A program made the position numbers and the translations under genes. A stretch of DNA of 64,000 nt from Paenibacillus massiliensis 2301065 = DSM 16942 (GTDB lineage: Bacteria > Bacillota > Bacilli > Paenibacillales > Paenibacillaceae), in the NCBI RefSeq assembly GCF_000377505.1, contig NZ_KB898193.1, forward strand, positions 1 through 64,000, read 5' to 3'. Position 1 is the stretch's first letter; the number at the start of each line of letters is the position of its first letter. The notes beneath the pieces were generated by a model. That model searched no databases. It saw only the letters and a list, made by a program, of their open reading frames with translations, and was not told where the DNA came from. Below, piece by piece: positions 26,707-35,868 of the stretch.

Positions 26707-28237
26707 GCTCCGCACCTCTCTTCGCCGTGCTGCCTGCCATCATCATACCAAGCTCTTGGTCATTGGTATGCTCCGGAAGCACTTCACCTACAATATGACC
26801 TTCATAAATGACTGCGATGCGGTCCGACACATTCATAATTTCATCCAGTTCAAAAGAAATCAAAAGAACAGCCTTACCCTGATCTCGCTGTGCAATAAGC
26901 TGCTGCTGCACGAACTCGATGGCCCCTACGTCAAGTCCGCGTGTAGGCTGGGCAGCAATCAGTACATCAGGATTCTTGTCAATCTCCCGCGCAATGATGG
27001 CTTTCTGCTGGTTACCTCCGGACAGGGAGCGTGCTTTGGTACTAATACTTGGTGTACGCACGTCAAACCGCTCAATCAGCCGCTTCGCTTGGGCATAGAT
27101 CGCCTCGAAATTCAAGAAGCCCTTATTGTTGTATGGCTTCTGGTAATACGTCTCCAGAACCATGTTCTCGCTCATATCAAAATCGAGCACCAGACCATGC
27201 TTGTGACGATCCTCAGGGATGTGAGCAACCCCTGCCTCAGAGATGTGACGCGGGGACTGATTCGTGATTTCCTTGCCCAGAAGCATTACATTCCCGCTAT
27301 CCACCTTCCGCAGTCCTGTCAAAGCCTCAATCAGTTCACTCTGCCCGTTGCCATCGACGCCAGCAATCCCTAGAATTTCACCAGCCTTCACCTGCAGGCT
27401 AAGCTTGTCCAGCACAGAGATGCCATCTTTATTCTTGGAGACCAAATCCTTGATGTCCATAACGACTTGACCCGGCTCGGCCGCTTTCTTGTCTACCTTG
27501 AAGGAGACACGACGTCCCACCATTTTTTCGGCAAGCTCATTCGGAGAGGTCTCCGAAGTGGTAACTGTATCAATAACCTTCCCGCGGCGAATAATCGTTA
27601 CCGTATCGGAAATGTGCATAATTTCCTTCAGTTTGTGCGTGATTAGGATGATGGACTTGCCTTCAGCTACGAGGCGCTTCATAATGTCCATCAGCTCGCT
27701 GATTTCTTGGGGTGTCAGAACGGCTGTAGGCTCATCAAATATGAGAATGTCCGCTCCGCGGTACAATGTCTTGATAATTTCTACCCGCTGTTGCATACCT
27801 ACTGAAATATCCTGAATCTTGGCATTCGGGTCCACACTAAGTCCATATTGCTCAGACAATCTGCGCACCTCGGCAGCAGCTTGCTTGTAGTCAATATTAA
27901 CCCCCTTGCGCGGCTCCGAGCCAAGAATTATATTCTCGGTTACAGTGAATGGCTGTACAAGCTTGAAATGCTGGTGCACCATACCAATGCCCAATTCAAT
28001 AGCCTTATTGGGTGTATCAATGGTTACCGTTTTGCCATTCATTTCGATGGTGCCTTCTTCCGGCTGATACAAGCCGAATAGAATGTTCATCAGCGTAGAC
28101 TTACCCGCTCCATTCTCTCCAAGCAGTGCATGAATCTCACCTTTAAACAGCTTCAAGCTAATGGAGTCGTTGGCAACGATGCCGGGGAATCGCTTTGTAA
28201 TTTGCTTTAACTCAACGACTGGAGTCGCTGCATCCAT
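26699..28237 (-). CDS. nupO: Nucleoside ABC transporter ATPase NupO (two nucleotide-binding domains)
   Basis: A 512-residue duplicated ATPase. Domain 1 (about 6-245) has Walker A GENGAGKST near 38 and Walker B DILIFDEPTAVL near 165; domain 2 (about 258-505) has a degenerate Walker A (GVDGNGQSE) and the LSGGNQQK signature near 405. This asymmetry is normal for the sugar/nucleoside class. It powers uptake through NupP and NupQ. ATG at 28237 follows AAGGGTG. It lies 137 bp after nupN, with a hairpin between. Confidence 0.93.
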   Translation of the reverse strand: MDAATPVVELKQITKRFPGIVANDSISLKLFKGEIHALLGENGAGKSTLMNILFGLYQPEEGTIEMNGKTVTIDTPNKAIELGIGMVHQHFKLVQPFTVTENIILGSEPRKGVNIDYKQAAAEVRRLSEQYGLSVDPNAKIQDISVGMQQRVEIIKTLYRGADILIFDEPTAVLTPQEISELMDIMKRLVAEGKSIILITHKLKEIMHISDTVTIIRRGKVIDTVTTSETSPNELAEKMVGRRVSFKVDKKAAEPGQVVMDIKDLVSKNKDGISVLDKLSLQVKAGEILGIAGVDGNGQSELIEALTGLRKVDSGNVMLLGKEITNQSPRHISEAGVAHIPEDRHKHGLVLDFDMSENMVLETYYQKPYNNKGFLNFEAIYAQAKRLIERFDVRTPSISTKARSLSGGNQQKAIIAREIDKNPDVLIAAQPTRGLDVGAIEFVQQQLIAQRDQGKAVLLISFELDEIMNVSDRIAVIYEGHIVGEVLPEHTNDQELGMMMAGSTAKRGAEHG

Positions 28238-28295
28238 GAGATCACCCTTACATTAAGATTGTTGGCTTGAATATTTACATGCTGTAGACGTAAGA

Positions 28296-28330
28296 ACAAG
28301 GCTAGTCTTGGGAACCAGCCTTGTCATTTT
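28296..28330 (-). terminator. Hairpin between nupN and nupO, possible attenuator
   Basis: ACAAGGCT (28296-28303) pairs with AGCCTTGT (28317-28324); the minus-strand tail is only TTCTT. A leaky stop here would give more binding protein than transporter, as is common for ABC importers. Confidence 0.55.
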
Positions 28331-28374
28331 ACAATCCTGTTGTACCTTTTCCTTGTTCTGATCGAACTCAGTTA

Positions 28375-29412
28375 TTATTCAGCAGGAACCGTAATTTCAC
28401 CATTTACGATCTTTTGTTTGTACTCCTCAACTTTATCCAGTACATCCTGGCTGAGGTTCTTGTTAGTCTCAGGAAGACCTACACCGTTCTCCTTCAGCGT
28501 CAGTGTCTCGATGCCGCCTTTGAACGTACCATCAACAACTTCTTGAGATACTCTCTTCACCGCTTCATCTACACGCTTGATCATGGAAGTCAGTGTAACT
28601 TCGTCACCGAATTCAAGAGACTGGTCTTTATCAACACCAATAACCCATACTTGTTGACCTGCTTTCACACGGGACAGAGCTTCATTGAACACCCCGTTAC
28701 CTGTAGCGCCAGCTGCGTGGAAGATAATATCTGCGCCATCATTGTACAATGTTGCAGCAGCAGCTTTACCTTGGTCAGGCTTGTCAAAAGCACCTGTGTA
28801 GTTCGAGATCAGCTTAGCATCTGGATTAGCAGCCTCGATACCCGCTTTGAAGCCAATTTCAAAACGCTTGATCAGTGGGCTGTCTTGTCCACCTACGAAA
28901 CCAATTTTGTTTGTTTTTGTTGTCAGACCAGCAACAACACCTACGAGGAAGGAACCTTCATTCTCAGCAAAAGTCACCGATTTAACATTAGGAAGATCTA
29001 CAACGCTATCGATGATACCCAAGTTACTGTCCGGGTTCTCTTTAGCAGCTTTCTCGATGGCGTTAGCCAGGTTGAAGCCGATACCCCAAGTCAGAGCGTA
29101 ACCATCCTTAATGAACTGGTTCAGGTTCGGATCATAGTCTTGGTCGTTTTTACTTTGCAAGTATTTAACGGTTGCACCGCCTTCTGCTTGAACAGCCTCA
29201 AGAGCTTCCCATGCAGATTGGTTAAAGGATTTGTCGTTTACCCCACCAACGTCAGTTACCATACCGATCTTCAATTCGGATTTCGGAGCTTCGCCGCCGG
29301 AAGCGTTGCCGCCACCTTCATTGCTTGCGCCTTGACCGTTGTTACCGCAACCAGCCAGAATTACGGAGATAGCCAGAAGCATTACCAAAGACATACTGAA
29401 TAGTTTCTTCAT
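28375..29412 (-). CDS. nupN: BMP-family nucleoside-binding lipoprotein NupN
   Basis: A 345-residue lipoprotein: a signal peptide with lipobox ILAGC (Cys near 24), a Gly/Ser/Asn-rich linker, then the BMP fold (IGMVTDVGGVNDKSFNQSAWE about 52-72; DIIFHAAGATGNGVFNEA about 222-239). Members bind nucleosides such as guanosine outside the cell for the NupOPQ transporter. ATG at 29412 follows GGGGGA; an upstream extension of 16 codons is not needed. First gene of the operon. Confidence 0.93.
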   Translation of the reverse strand: MKKLFSMSLVMLLAISVILAGCGNNGQGASNEGGGNASGGEAPKSELKIGMVTDVGGVNDKSFNQSAWEALEAVQAEGGATVKYLQSKNDQDYDPNLNQFIKDGYALTWGIGFNLANAIEKAAKENPDSNLGIIDSVVDLPNVKSVTFAENEGSFLVGVVAGLTTKTNKIGFVGGQDSPLIKRFEIGFKAGIEAANPDAKLISNYTGAFDKPDQGKAAAATLYNDGADIIFHAAGATGNGVFNEALSRVKAGQQVWVIGVDKDQSLEFGDEVTLTSMIKRVDEAVKRVSQEVVDGTFKGGIETLTLKENGVGLPETNKNLSQDVLDKVEEYKQKIVNGEITVPAE

Positions 29413-29846
29413 TCTGAATATGTTCCCCCTTAATGTTAAATCCTTAACTGCCTGACTCACTTTGACATATCCTGTCTATATCTGTTGAGAAAGCTGTTAT
29501 GGACGCTTACTGTAGAGATTATACAATTAAGCCCGTACAAAATCCAGTTGAAACGTGACCTTTGGTCAATTTTTTTTAAGCACTGCACAATGAAAGCGTT
29601 ATAATTTGGCGAAAAACAAACAATATTACACGTAATGGAATATTCATTCGTGTTTCAATGATATTTTAACAATTTCCCCGTGTATATTTGTAGTTTTCAC
29701 TTGAACTTCATTTAACATACCTAAGAACCTTTTTGCTCCATATGTATATTATTGGAATTAATATAGTGGGCACAAGAAAGCCCCCATCATGAACTCCAAA
29801 AACGGTCACGTTATAGAGGCATTTGTTCTTAAGATTAGTAGTCATA
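29413..29846. other. nupN promoter region and AT-rich spacer
   Basis: On the minus strand TATAAT (29518-29523) is a likely -10 for nupN. TGAAAGCGTTATAA (29591-29604) resembles a CcpA cre site with one clear mismatch. No gene is seen; the rest is AT-rich. Confidence 0.5.
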
Positions 29847-29871
29847 GAAAAACCGCCGGAGACCGGCGGCT
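29847..29871 (-). terminator. Terminator of infC-rpmI-rplT
   Basis: GCCGCCGG-TCT-CCGGCGG followed by TTTTTC on the minus strand, 16 bp after the rplT stop. Confidence 0.9.
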
Positions 29872-29887
29872 TATTCGATTGCATGAC

Positions 29888-30247
29888 TTATGCGTTGATT
29901 TTTTCTTTTGCTACACCAGCCAGCGAGTTGAACGCGTTGATATCGTTCACTGCCAGGTCAGCCAGCATTTTGCGGTTCATGTCGATACCAGCCAGCTTCA
30001 GACCATGGATCAGCTTGCTGTAGGACAGACCGTTCATACGAGCAGCTGCATTGATACGTACGATCCACAGCTTACGGAAGTTACGCTTAGTTTGACGACG
30101 GTCACGGTAAGCGTATACCAGGGATTTCATTACCTGCTCATTAGCAGTTTTGAAAATGCGGTGTTTGGAACCAAAATAACCTTTAGCAAGCTTCAATACT
30201 TTTTTATGACGACGACGAACAACGAATCCGCCTTTTACTCTAGCCAT
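29888..30247 (-). CDS. rplT: 50S ribosomal protein L20
   Basis: A 119-residue ribosomal protein beginning MARVKGG, with the basic N-terminal helix ([23 protein letters not shown]) that binds 23S rRNA. In Bacillales L20 also represses its own operon through the leader RNA. ATG at 30247 has GGGAGG upstream; a TTG two codons earlier is unlikely. Third gene of the operon. Confidence 0.98.
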   Translation of the reverse strand: MARVKGGFVVRRRHKKVLKLAKGYFGSKHRIFKTANEQVMKSLVYAYRDRRQTKRNFRKLWIVRINAAARMNGLSYSKLIHGLKLAGIDMNRKMLADLAVNDINAFNSLAGVAKEKINA

Positions 30248-30307
30248 ATTCAAAGACCTCCCAAATAATGTTTATGCTTGTTGTACTTCCAAATAATCCG
30301 TCCGATA

Positions 30308-30508
30308 CTATTTCAGGTTAGCCAATCCTTGCTTCAGGCGTCTTACATCACCTGGAGCCATAACAGGATTAGTGCCCAATACGCGCTTAGCACGCTTCGA
30401 TTTGTGGGAAAGCAAGTGGTTCTTGTAAGCTTTGTAACGAGTCACTTTACCGGATCCGGTAATTTTGAAGCGGCCTTTGAGGCTGCTGTGAGTTTTCATT
30501 TTAGGCAT
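30308..30508 (-). CDS. rpmI: 50S ribosomal protein L35
   Basis: A 66-residue, strongly basic protein starting MPKMKTHSSLKGRFKITGSGK, the L35 signature. It lies between infC and rplT in the usual order, with 13 bp to infC. Confidence 0.98.
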   Translation of the reverse strand: MPKMKTHSSLKGRFKITGSGKVTRYKAYKNHLLSHKSKRAKRVLGTNPVMAPGDVRRLKQGLANLK

Positions 30509-30521
30509 TGTTACTTCCTCC

Positions 30522-31040
30522 TCAATTTTCCTTAAGCTTTGGAGCCAATATCATAATCATGCTGCGCCCTTCCAGCTTAGGCTGGCGCTCCACGGTGCAA
30601 ATGTCTGCAACTTCAACCTTTACACGTTCCAGAATTCGCTGGCCGACATTGGCATGTGCAATCTCACGACCGCGGAAGCGGACAGAGCATTTCACCTTGT
30701 CGCCGGCTTTCAGGAATTTCACAACATTGCGGAATTTGGTCTGATAGTCATTTTCCTCAATGTTGGAACGGAACCATACTTCTTTCACATCAACGATTTT
30801 CTGGTTTTTACGGGCTTCCTTGTCTTTCTTCTGCTGCTCGTAACGGAATTTGCCGTAATCCATAATGCGACATACCGGCGGCTTCGCCTGAGGTGCCACA
30901 TTTACCAGATCCAAGTTCAGATCAATCGCCATCTGCAGTGCCTCTCGGGTCGGCTTGATGCCGATTTGTTCCCCATTGGCACCAACCAAACGAACTTCAC
31001 GTACCCGAATCTCGTCATTGATCATATGTTCCTTACTAAT
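30522..31040 (-). CDS. infC: Translation initiation factor IF-3, with ATT start codon
   Basis: IF-3 of 172 residues: N-terminal domain (NDEIRVREVRLVGANGEQIGI) and C-terminal domain (about 85-170, with FRGREIAHANVGQRIL). It keeps the 30S subunit free and checks start codons. An ATG at 31025 lacks a ribosome binding site. ATT at 31038-31040 is in frame, follows GGAGGTG at 7 nt, and adds ISKEH before MINDE, like the N-terminus of B. subtilis IF-3. A non-standard AUU start is the known basis of infC autoregulation in bacteria. Confidence 0.93.
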   Translation of the reverse strand: MSKEHMINDEIRVREVRLVGANGEQIGIKPTREALQMAIDLNLDLVNVAPQAKPPVCRIMDYGKFRYEQQKKDKEARKNQKIVDVKEVWFRSNIEENDYQTKFRNVVKFLKAGDKVKCSVRFRGREIAHANVGQRILERVKVEVADICTVERQPKLEGRSMIMILAPKLKEN

Positions 31041-31237
31041 AACCTTCCACCTCCAGAAACTGAATGGATATAATCAAAAAAAGGGATGCAGGCTCGACAG
31101 CCGACATCCCTTCTAAATCACAATTCTTCATGAAGATAAAGCATCTCATAAATGATTGGATGAAGACCAGCCGATAGGATTATCGGTCAGGTGAGAAGTC
31201 GACCTTCTACTTGATCAATCCATGCTCAATAGCATAC
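31041..31237 (-). promoter_or_regulatory. L20-type leader of infC-rpmI-rplT with attenuator
   Basis: A roughly 200-nt leader ends in a strong terminator just before infC: on the minus strand AAGGGATGTCGGCT...AGCCTGCATCCC followed by seven T (31074-31114). Position and order match the L20 leader of Firmicutes, where L20 binding promotes termination. Only the terminator was verified by eye. Confidence 0.8.
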
Positions 31238-31243
31238 TCGATT

Positions 31244-31273
31244 ATTATATATCATGATCTTGTACAGAGTCAA
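31244..31273 (-). promoter_or_regulatory. SigA-type promoter of infC-rpmI-rplT
   Basis: TTGACT (31268-31273), 18-bp spacer, TATAAT (31244-31249). Confidence 0.85.
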
Positions 31274-31402
31274 GTCTTTTCACAAGAAAAAAAATTGAAG
31301 CCATGCGAGCAATTATCCTCAGCATGACTTCGAGCCTTGCACTAATCGCACTAGAAAATGGGACACACTACATCAGCGCGCCAAGTGCTTACCTAGCGAT
31401 GA

Positions 31403-32641
31403 TTAGCCTTGCTTGCTTTGAACCTCTTCCAGTCGTACTACACGGGTATGCTGTGTATGGCTCCATTGCTTGTTGTTCTGCGTGAAGAACGCATAGAACG
31501 TAATCGGATACCAAGAGATCAGATACACCGGGAATAGGAGCAGATACAGATACACTTTTTTGTAGGTCACCTTTTCCAGTGCCATGGCTGTCAGGAAGGT
31601 AACGATATTCAAGCCAATAGCAACTACACCGATCCATAACGGGAAGTGCTGATAGATATTTGCGATATTTGGTCCTTTGAAAAACACGTTATCCACCCAC
31701 ATTGCTGCGGTCATGAGGAAGGTGAACAAGACGATATACACATTCAGCCCGTAGAGAGCCATATCGAACTTGGTCAGACTCCGTTCTTTAAGCGCCTGCC
31801 AGAACAATGGGAAGAAATAACGACGGGCCACCGTAAAGTGTCCCTGCATCCAGCGCAGTCTTTGTCTCGATGAAGCCTTGAATGTCAGCGGCTTCTCGTC
31901 ATATACCTTGGCTTCGTAGTTGAATCTCGGATATACGTTACGCTGCGTACAACGCATTGTGAACTCAAGATCCTCTACCAGACTGGTCGCGCCCCAGCCC
32001 ATTTCCTTCAGCAGGTTGGTCTCAAAGCACATTCCTGTACCACCAAGGAAATTCGCCATTTTCAAATTACTACGGGACAACTGCCACAGGCGATTGATAT
32101 ACCAGTAGGAAATGCCGTAGGCAGCTGTAATCCAGGAATCCTCAGGATTCTTCGTATCAATGTATCCCTGAATGACACGTGCACCGTCGCACAGGTCATT
32201 ATTCATTTCCTTCAGGAAGTCAGGATGGGCAAGATTATCAGCATCGAACATAACGATGGCGTCATATTGACGCGGCATCTTCCACAGCTCCTTGAGCATC
32301 CATTCAATAGCGTAGCCTTTACCTCTCAGATTCGGGTTCGTACGTACACATGCATTCATGCCATGACTACGGACAATGTCCGGAGTGCGATCCGTGCAGT
32401 TGTCGCAGATGACGAACACATCGTACAGCTCTTTCGGGTAATTCAATTGCTTGAGATTCTCCATGAGAGCCCCGACTACCTGTTCTTCATTGTGTGCCGC
32501 TACCAGTACGGCAAAAGTTTTGACTGGCTCCGCATGCTTCTTTTTCTTCTTGCGATACAAGCCAAATAGTGAGAAACCAAACTGATAGACTGCGATTAGC
32601 GCAAGCAGAAGCTGCACCGTAATAAATATTGCGTCCAGCAT
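31403..32641 (-). CDS. Membrane glycosyltransferase, family GT2 (cellulose/hyaluronan-synthase-like)
   Basis: A 412-residue enzyme with an N-terminal membrane helix (about 5-28), a GT-A catalytic domain (about 45-270) and three to four C-terminal helices (about 300-390). Catalytic marks of processive GT2 enzymes are present: VLVAAHNEE, CDNCTDRT, MFDADN (the DxD-type motif), VEDLEFTMR and QRLRWMQGH (Q-x-x-R-W). Substrate and polymer are not predictable. ATG at 32641 follows TAGGAG. It stands alone on the minus strand and is divergent, across a long spacer, from the PAP2 and GT28 genes, so a link to envelope glycans is plausible. Confidence 0.88.
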   Translation of the reverse strand: MLDAIFITVQLLLALIAVYQFGFSLFGLYRKKKKKHAEPVKTFAVLVAAHNEEQVVGALMENLKQLNYPKELYDVFVICDNCTDRTPDIVRSHGMNACVRTNPNLRGKGYAIEWMLKELWKMPRQYDAIVMFDADNLAHPDFLKEMNNDLCDGARVIQGYIDTKNPEDSWITAAYGISYWYINRLWQLSRSNLKMANFLGGTGMCFETNLLKEMGWGATSLVEDLEFTMRCTQRNVYPRFNYEAKVYDEKPLTFKASSRQRLRWMQGHFTVARRYFFPLFWQALKERSLTKFDMALYGLNVYIVLFTFLMTAAMWVDNVFFKGPNIANIYQHFPLWIGVVAIGLNIVTFLTAMALEKVTYKKVYLYLLLFPVYLISWYPITFYAFFTQNNKQWSHTQHTRVVRLEEVQSKQG

Positions 32642-33600
32642 GTTCTCCTAGAACCCCCTTTTTATACCCTTCCAATCATCATGGAACTGTCTGTCTGTTT
32701 CTTTCTCTTGTTTCTGTTTCTTTTTTATCTTTGTGTTCAAGCTTTCATGACAGGTTCCCCTGCCAAAGACCCCTGTGTTTCATTTTACTGGATGTTGAAG
32801 AATGCTGCTGAACCTCCCATCGGAATGCCATCTCGATTTTCCTTGGTTTTCATTCTTTTGTCAAAACCTTTAATTTGCTTCTTATGGCAGAAAAACCGTC
32901 TGGAATCTCCGATTATGGGGATGTTAAGCCTTCACTCTTTCAATCGTGCCTGTTATTGCTTATTCTCATCCATTTGCTTACTTTTTATTTCTTTGGTCCC
33001 TCCCTTCGACAAACTACAGTAGACCTGATGCCTATCTGAAGGAAGATTGGACAAAGTTGGTGCGTGAACAGTTATTTCCGATTTCATTAGTTTATATAAC
33101 TTAATTCACCTATCTTGAATCACTCGCTGCATGAGTCCCAGGTATGATTCTTGTCTTATTCAAGACGAAGTGATCGAGGAATTTGTTGCCATTCATTATG
33201 ATTTTGCACGGTTTTAACATTTACCTGCCATTATGTTTCTTGAAAAAGTGCACAATAGAAAATATGATGAATGAGTACCTAATCTCTCCCTATAAAAGGA
33301 TACGGCACAGCAAAAAGAGCACAGCGAATTTTGTTGAATCAGTGTACTTCATAGGGAATTTTCCCTTCGTAGCTTAGAAGCGTGTATAATATGTATTCTT
33401 GGTATATATTCCACAAGTCCACGACTGACTGGCTAACTTGTACGAGTTGCAAACCAATTCATTGGCTAAAAATGATCTGTGACGCAGCACCAGAAATCAT
33501 AGTATGTAAATGTTGGAGAAAGGGCCCGATAAGCTGGCCATAATTATAAGCTTAAATAAACTACCGCGTCGCCAAGCGAAGCGGTTGCCGGAGGAACGCC
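32642..33600. other. Long divergent intergenic region
   Basis: About 960 bp without a supported gene. A purine-rich leader precedes the GT2 gene on the minus strand. On the plus strand TATAAT (33385-33390) is a good -10 for the PAP2 operon, and the 14-bp palindrome AGGGAATTTTCCCT lies about 20 bp before it. A small GC-rich hairpin (CCGC...GCGG, about 33564-33585) precedes the PAP2 ribosome binding site. An open frame at 32681-33022 is low-complexity and lacks a ribosome binding site. Confidence 0.5.
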
Positions 33601-34128
33601 ATGAATCGCTTAGTTATCAAATTGCTCCAATGGGAGCATGGAGTATTCAAGTTCATAAACGGAAGGCTGCACAACCGTTTCCTGAACTTCTGGCTGTACT
33701 ATCTCACCCACCTGGGAGGGGCTACGTTTACGATTTCTTGTTCCTTATTATTATGGTTCGCAGCACCAGCTCCTTGGGGAAATGTAGCTTTCAAGTCGCT
33801 TGTAGCACTGGCCGTCAGCCATATTCCTGTAGCGATTGCCAAAAAGCTGTATCCTAGAGTCAGACCTTACATCAAGCTGCCTGGTACTAACACCTTTCGC
33901 AATCCTTTGACCGATCATTCTTTTCCGTCAGGGCATACTACAGCTATCTTTTCAGTAACCGTGCCATTCATGGCACAGGCCCCGATTCTCATGGTCGTGC
34001 TTCTGCCCATTGCCATGATCGTAGGGGTTTCCCGAATCTATCTCGGATTGCATTATCCATCTGATGTACTGGCAGGCGCCACACTCGGCTCCTCGGCTGC
34101 GCTGGGTACAGTTGCATTCTGGCCATAA
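33601..34128 (+). CDS. PAP2-family membrane phosphatase
   Basis: A 175-residue membrane protein with about five helices and the three PAP2 motifs: KKLYPRVRP (KX6RP, about 81-89), PSGHT (about 110-114) and SRIYLGLHYPSDV (SRX5HX3D, about 145-157). Such enzymes dephosphorylate undecaprenyl diphosphate, phosphatidic acid or phosphatidylglycerol phosphate at the outer face of the membrane. GGAGGAACGCC precedes ATG at 33601. It lies 49 bp before a glycolipid glycosyltransferase gene, which suggests lipid or carrier-lipid turnover. Confidence 0.92.
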   Translation: MNRLVIKLLQWEHGVFKFINGRLHNRFLNFWLYYLTHLGGATFTISCSLLLWFAAPAPWGNVAFKSLVALAVSHIPVAIAKKLYPRVRPYIKLPGTNTFRNPLTDHSFPSGHTTAIFSVTVPFMAQAPILMVVLLPIAMIVGVSRIYLGLHYPSDVLAGATLGSSAALGTVAFWP

Positions 34129-34177
34129 ACCTTATATGTTAAGACTGAGTAAATCCTGCAGGAACAGGTGAACAGAT

Positions 34178-35317
34178 GTGACAAAAAAACGTGTCTTGTT
34201 GTTATCAGAGGGCTTCGGGGCTGGGCACACGCAGGCTGCCCATGCACTCTCAAGTAGTCTGCGCAGGCTGTCACCACATGTCCAGACCAAGGTAATGGAG
34301 CTGGGCACCTTTCTAAATCCCAGGATGGCTCCATGGATCATTACAGCCTATAAGAAAACACTTACCTCTCAGCCTCGTCTGGTCGGCATGGTGTATCGTC
34401 ATCAGTATAAGAAGTCACTTAATCGGTTAACAACCATGGCTCTTCATCGATTGTTCTATACCCATACAAGAAGCATCATTCGCCAGCTTAGACCGGATAT
34501 GATTGTATGTACCCATCCCATCCCTAGTGCAGTAATCTCAAGACTGAAGCGGCTGGGATTAAACGTGCCGCTCTGTACAGTCATCACCGACTATGATGCA
34601 CACGGTACCTGGATCACACCGGAGGTAGACAAATATTTTGTCTCGACGCCAGAGGTCATGCGCAAGCTTCGCACCAGAGGAGTTCCGTTCATGAAGATAC
34701 AGGTGACCGGAATCCCCGTACACCCGGACTTCTGGGAGCATCCCAGTCACGAGGAGATTCGGGAACAGTTCGGACTTAAGGCCATCCCTACGGTGCTTGT
34801 GATGGGAGGCGGCTGGGGGATGCTGAATGATACGCAGCTTCATGAGTTCATTTCCCGTTGGAAGAAGGATATCCAGATTATCTTTTGCCTTGGTAACAAT
34901 CATAAAATGCTACAGAAGCTACAGCAGGACAGCCGCTACAAGCATCCTCATATCCACCTGCTCGGCTTCACCCGCGAGATTGATAAGCTGATGGAAGTGT
35001 CGGACCTTCTGATTACCAAGCCTGGGGGAATGACTTGCTCTGAAGGTCTGGCCAAAGGAATTCCGATGCTGTTCCATAACCCATTGCCAGGACAAGAGGA
35101 AGAGAACAGCCAATATTTCACTGCGTTAGGCTTGGGGGAGACGATCTCATCCACAGATGTCATCGTCAAATGGATGAATCGGATGGTTCACCATTATCCA
35201 GAGGTGCAGCAAAAGCGTAAGGCTCAAGCCGCCCGCATCGCCATGTATCACCCACTGCAAAGCGCACAAAGCATTATCGACATGCTGGAGCGTAGCCAGC
35301 AAGGAGTCATACAATAG
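34178..35317 (+). CDS. Diacylglycerol glucosyltransferase-like enzyme (GT28, UgtP/MGDG-synthase type)
   Basis: A 379-residue GT-B enzyme. The N-terminal part LLLSEGFGAGHTQAAHAL (about 7-24) is the G-x-G-H motif of MGDG-synthase and UgtP families, which bind diacylglycerol; the C-terminal UDP-sugar site has GFTREIDKLMEVSDLLITKPGG (about 265-286) and PGQEEENSQYF. It probably transfers sugars to diacylglycerol to make glycolipid anchors. GTG at 34178 has AGGTGA 6 nt upstream. It follows the PAP2 gene closely and is likely co-transcribed, with a strong terminator downstream. Confidence 0.88.
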   Translation: MTKKRVLLLSEGFGAGHTQAAHALSSSLRRLSPHVQTKVMELGTFLNPRMAPWIITAYKKTLTSQPRLVGMVYRHQYKKSLNRLTTMALHRLFYTHTRSIIRQLRPDMIVCTHPIPSAVISRLKRLGLNVPLCTVITDYDAHGTWITPEVDKYFVSTPEVMRKLRTRGVPFMKIQVTGIPVHPDFWEHPSHEEIREQFGLKAIPTVLVMGGGWGMLNDTQLHEFISRWKKDIQIIFCLGNNHKMLQKLQQDSRYKHPHIHLLGFTREIDKLMEVSDLLITKPGGMTCSEGLAKGIPMLFHNPLPGQEEENSQYFTALGLGETISSTDVIVKWMNRMVHHYPEVQQKRKAQAARIAMYHPLQSAQSIIDMLERSQQGVIQ

Positions 35318-35375
35318 AACATTTCTGACAGTCGGCTCACGCAGAGCCACGATCATCAGGACTTATAACTAACAT

Positions 35376-35423
35376 ACCGCCTCCGAAGTGTAAGAAGAGT
35401 CTTCCACTTCGGAGGCGGTTTTC
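35376..35423 (+). terminator. Rho-independent terminator
   Basis: ACCGCCTCCGAAGTG (35376-35390) and CACTTCGGAGGCGGT (35405-35419), a 15-bp perfect stem followed by TTTTC. It closes the PAP2-GT28 unit; the convergent operon ends at 35464. Confidence 0.9.
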
Positions 35424-35463
35424 TTTATCCGATATTATTGACGGAGCTCTCTACACGCACAGC

Positions 35464-35868
35464 TCACATCAAAAAGGTGCCGATGACGATGGACACACCA
35501 AGAATGATTGAGCGCAGCAGCTGTGCTACTGCCATATTGCCCTGAGCAATCTGGTCACATACACGCATCTTAGGAGTCAGGAAGTCAAACACAATATAGA
35601 CCAGACATAATACCGCGATGCCCACGACGGACCACAGCAGCATTTCCAGCCACGAATGGCTTGAGAAGGACACCATCCCCACGATAATGCACAACCCAAG
35701 CATTTTACTACCCATATACATCCCTGCAGCCTCATTGCCCTTGGCTATCTCTTCACTATCGTTATAGCGGGTCAATTTGCTGAACACAAAGTAGCTACAC
35801 ACAAGCACAACCAGCAGAATGCCTAAGCCTGTCAAGACATTAAGCAGGTTCACTCCCAAATTATTCAT
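35464..35868 (-). CDS. DUF350 (YjfL-type) membrane protein
   Basis: A 134-residue protein with four hydrophobic segments arranged as two similar halves (about 10-30, 50-68, 75-95, 112-133), the DUF350 pattern. The loop VCDQIAQGNMAVAQLLRSI is characteristic, as is the earlier EEIAKGNEAAGMYMGSKMLG repeat of the same unit. Function is unknown. The ATG overlaps the stop of the ATP-grasp gene (ATGA at 35865-35868) and has GGAGGAG upstream. It is the last gene of a four-gene operon of a type also seen in E. coli (yjf and ygi loci). Confidence 0.88.
   Translation of the reverse strand: MNNLGVNLLNVLTGLGILLVVLVCSYFVFSKLTRYNDSEEIAKGNEAAGMYMGSKMLGLCIIVGMVSFSSHSWLEMLLWSVVGIAVLCLVYIVFDFLTPKMRVCDQIAQGNMAVAQLLRSIILGVSIVIGTFLM

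Noticed and set aside
26648..27373. Plus-strand open frame of 241 codons opposite nupO/nupP
   Set aside because: Antisense shadow of the transporter genes; no motif or ribosome binding site.
28321..29403. Plus-strand open frame of 360 codons opposite nupN
   Set aside because: It is the shadow of a well-conserved lipoprotein gene, with Cys/Phe/Ser-biased composition and no start signal.
32681..33022. Plus-strand hydrophobic frame of 113 codons
   Set aside because: Begins in a pyrimidine-rich low-complexity stretch that is the purine-rich leader of the opposite gene; no ribosome binding site.
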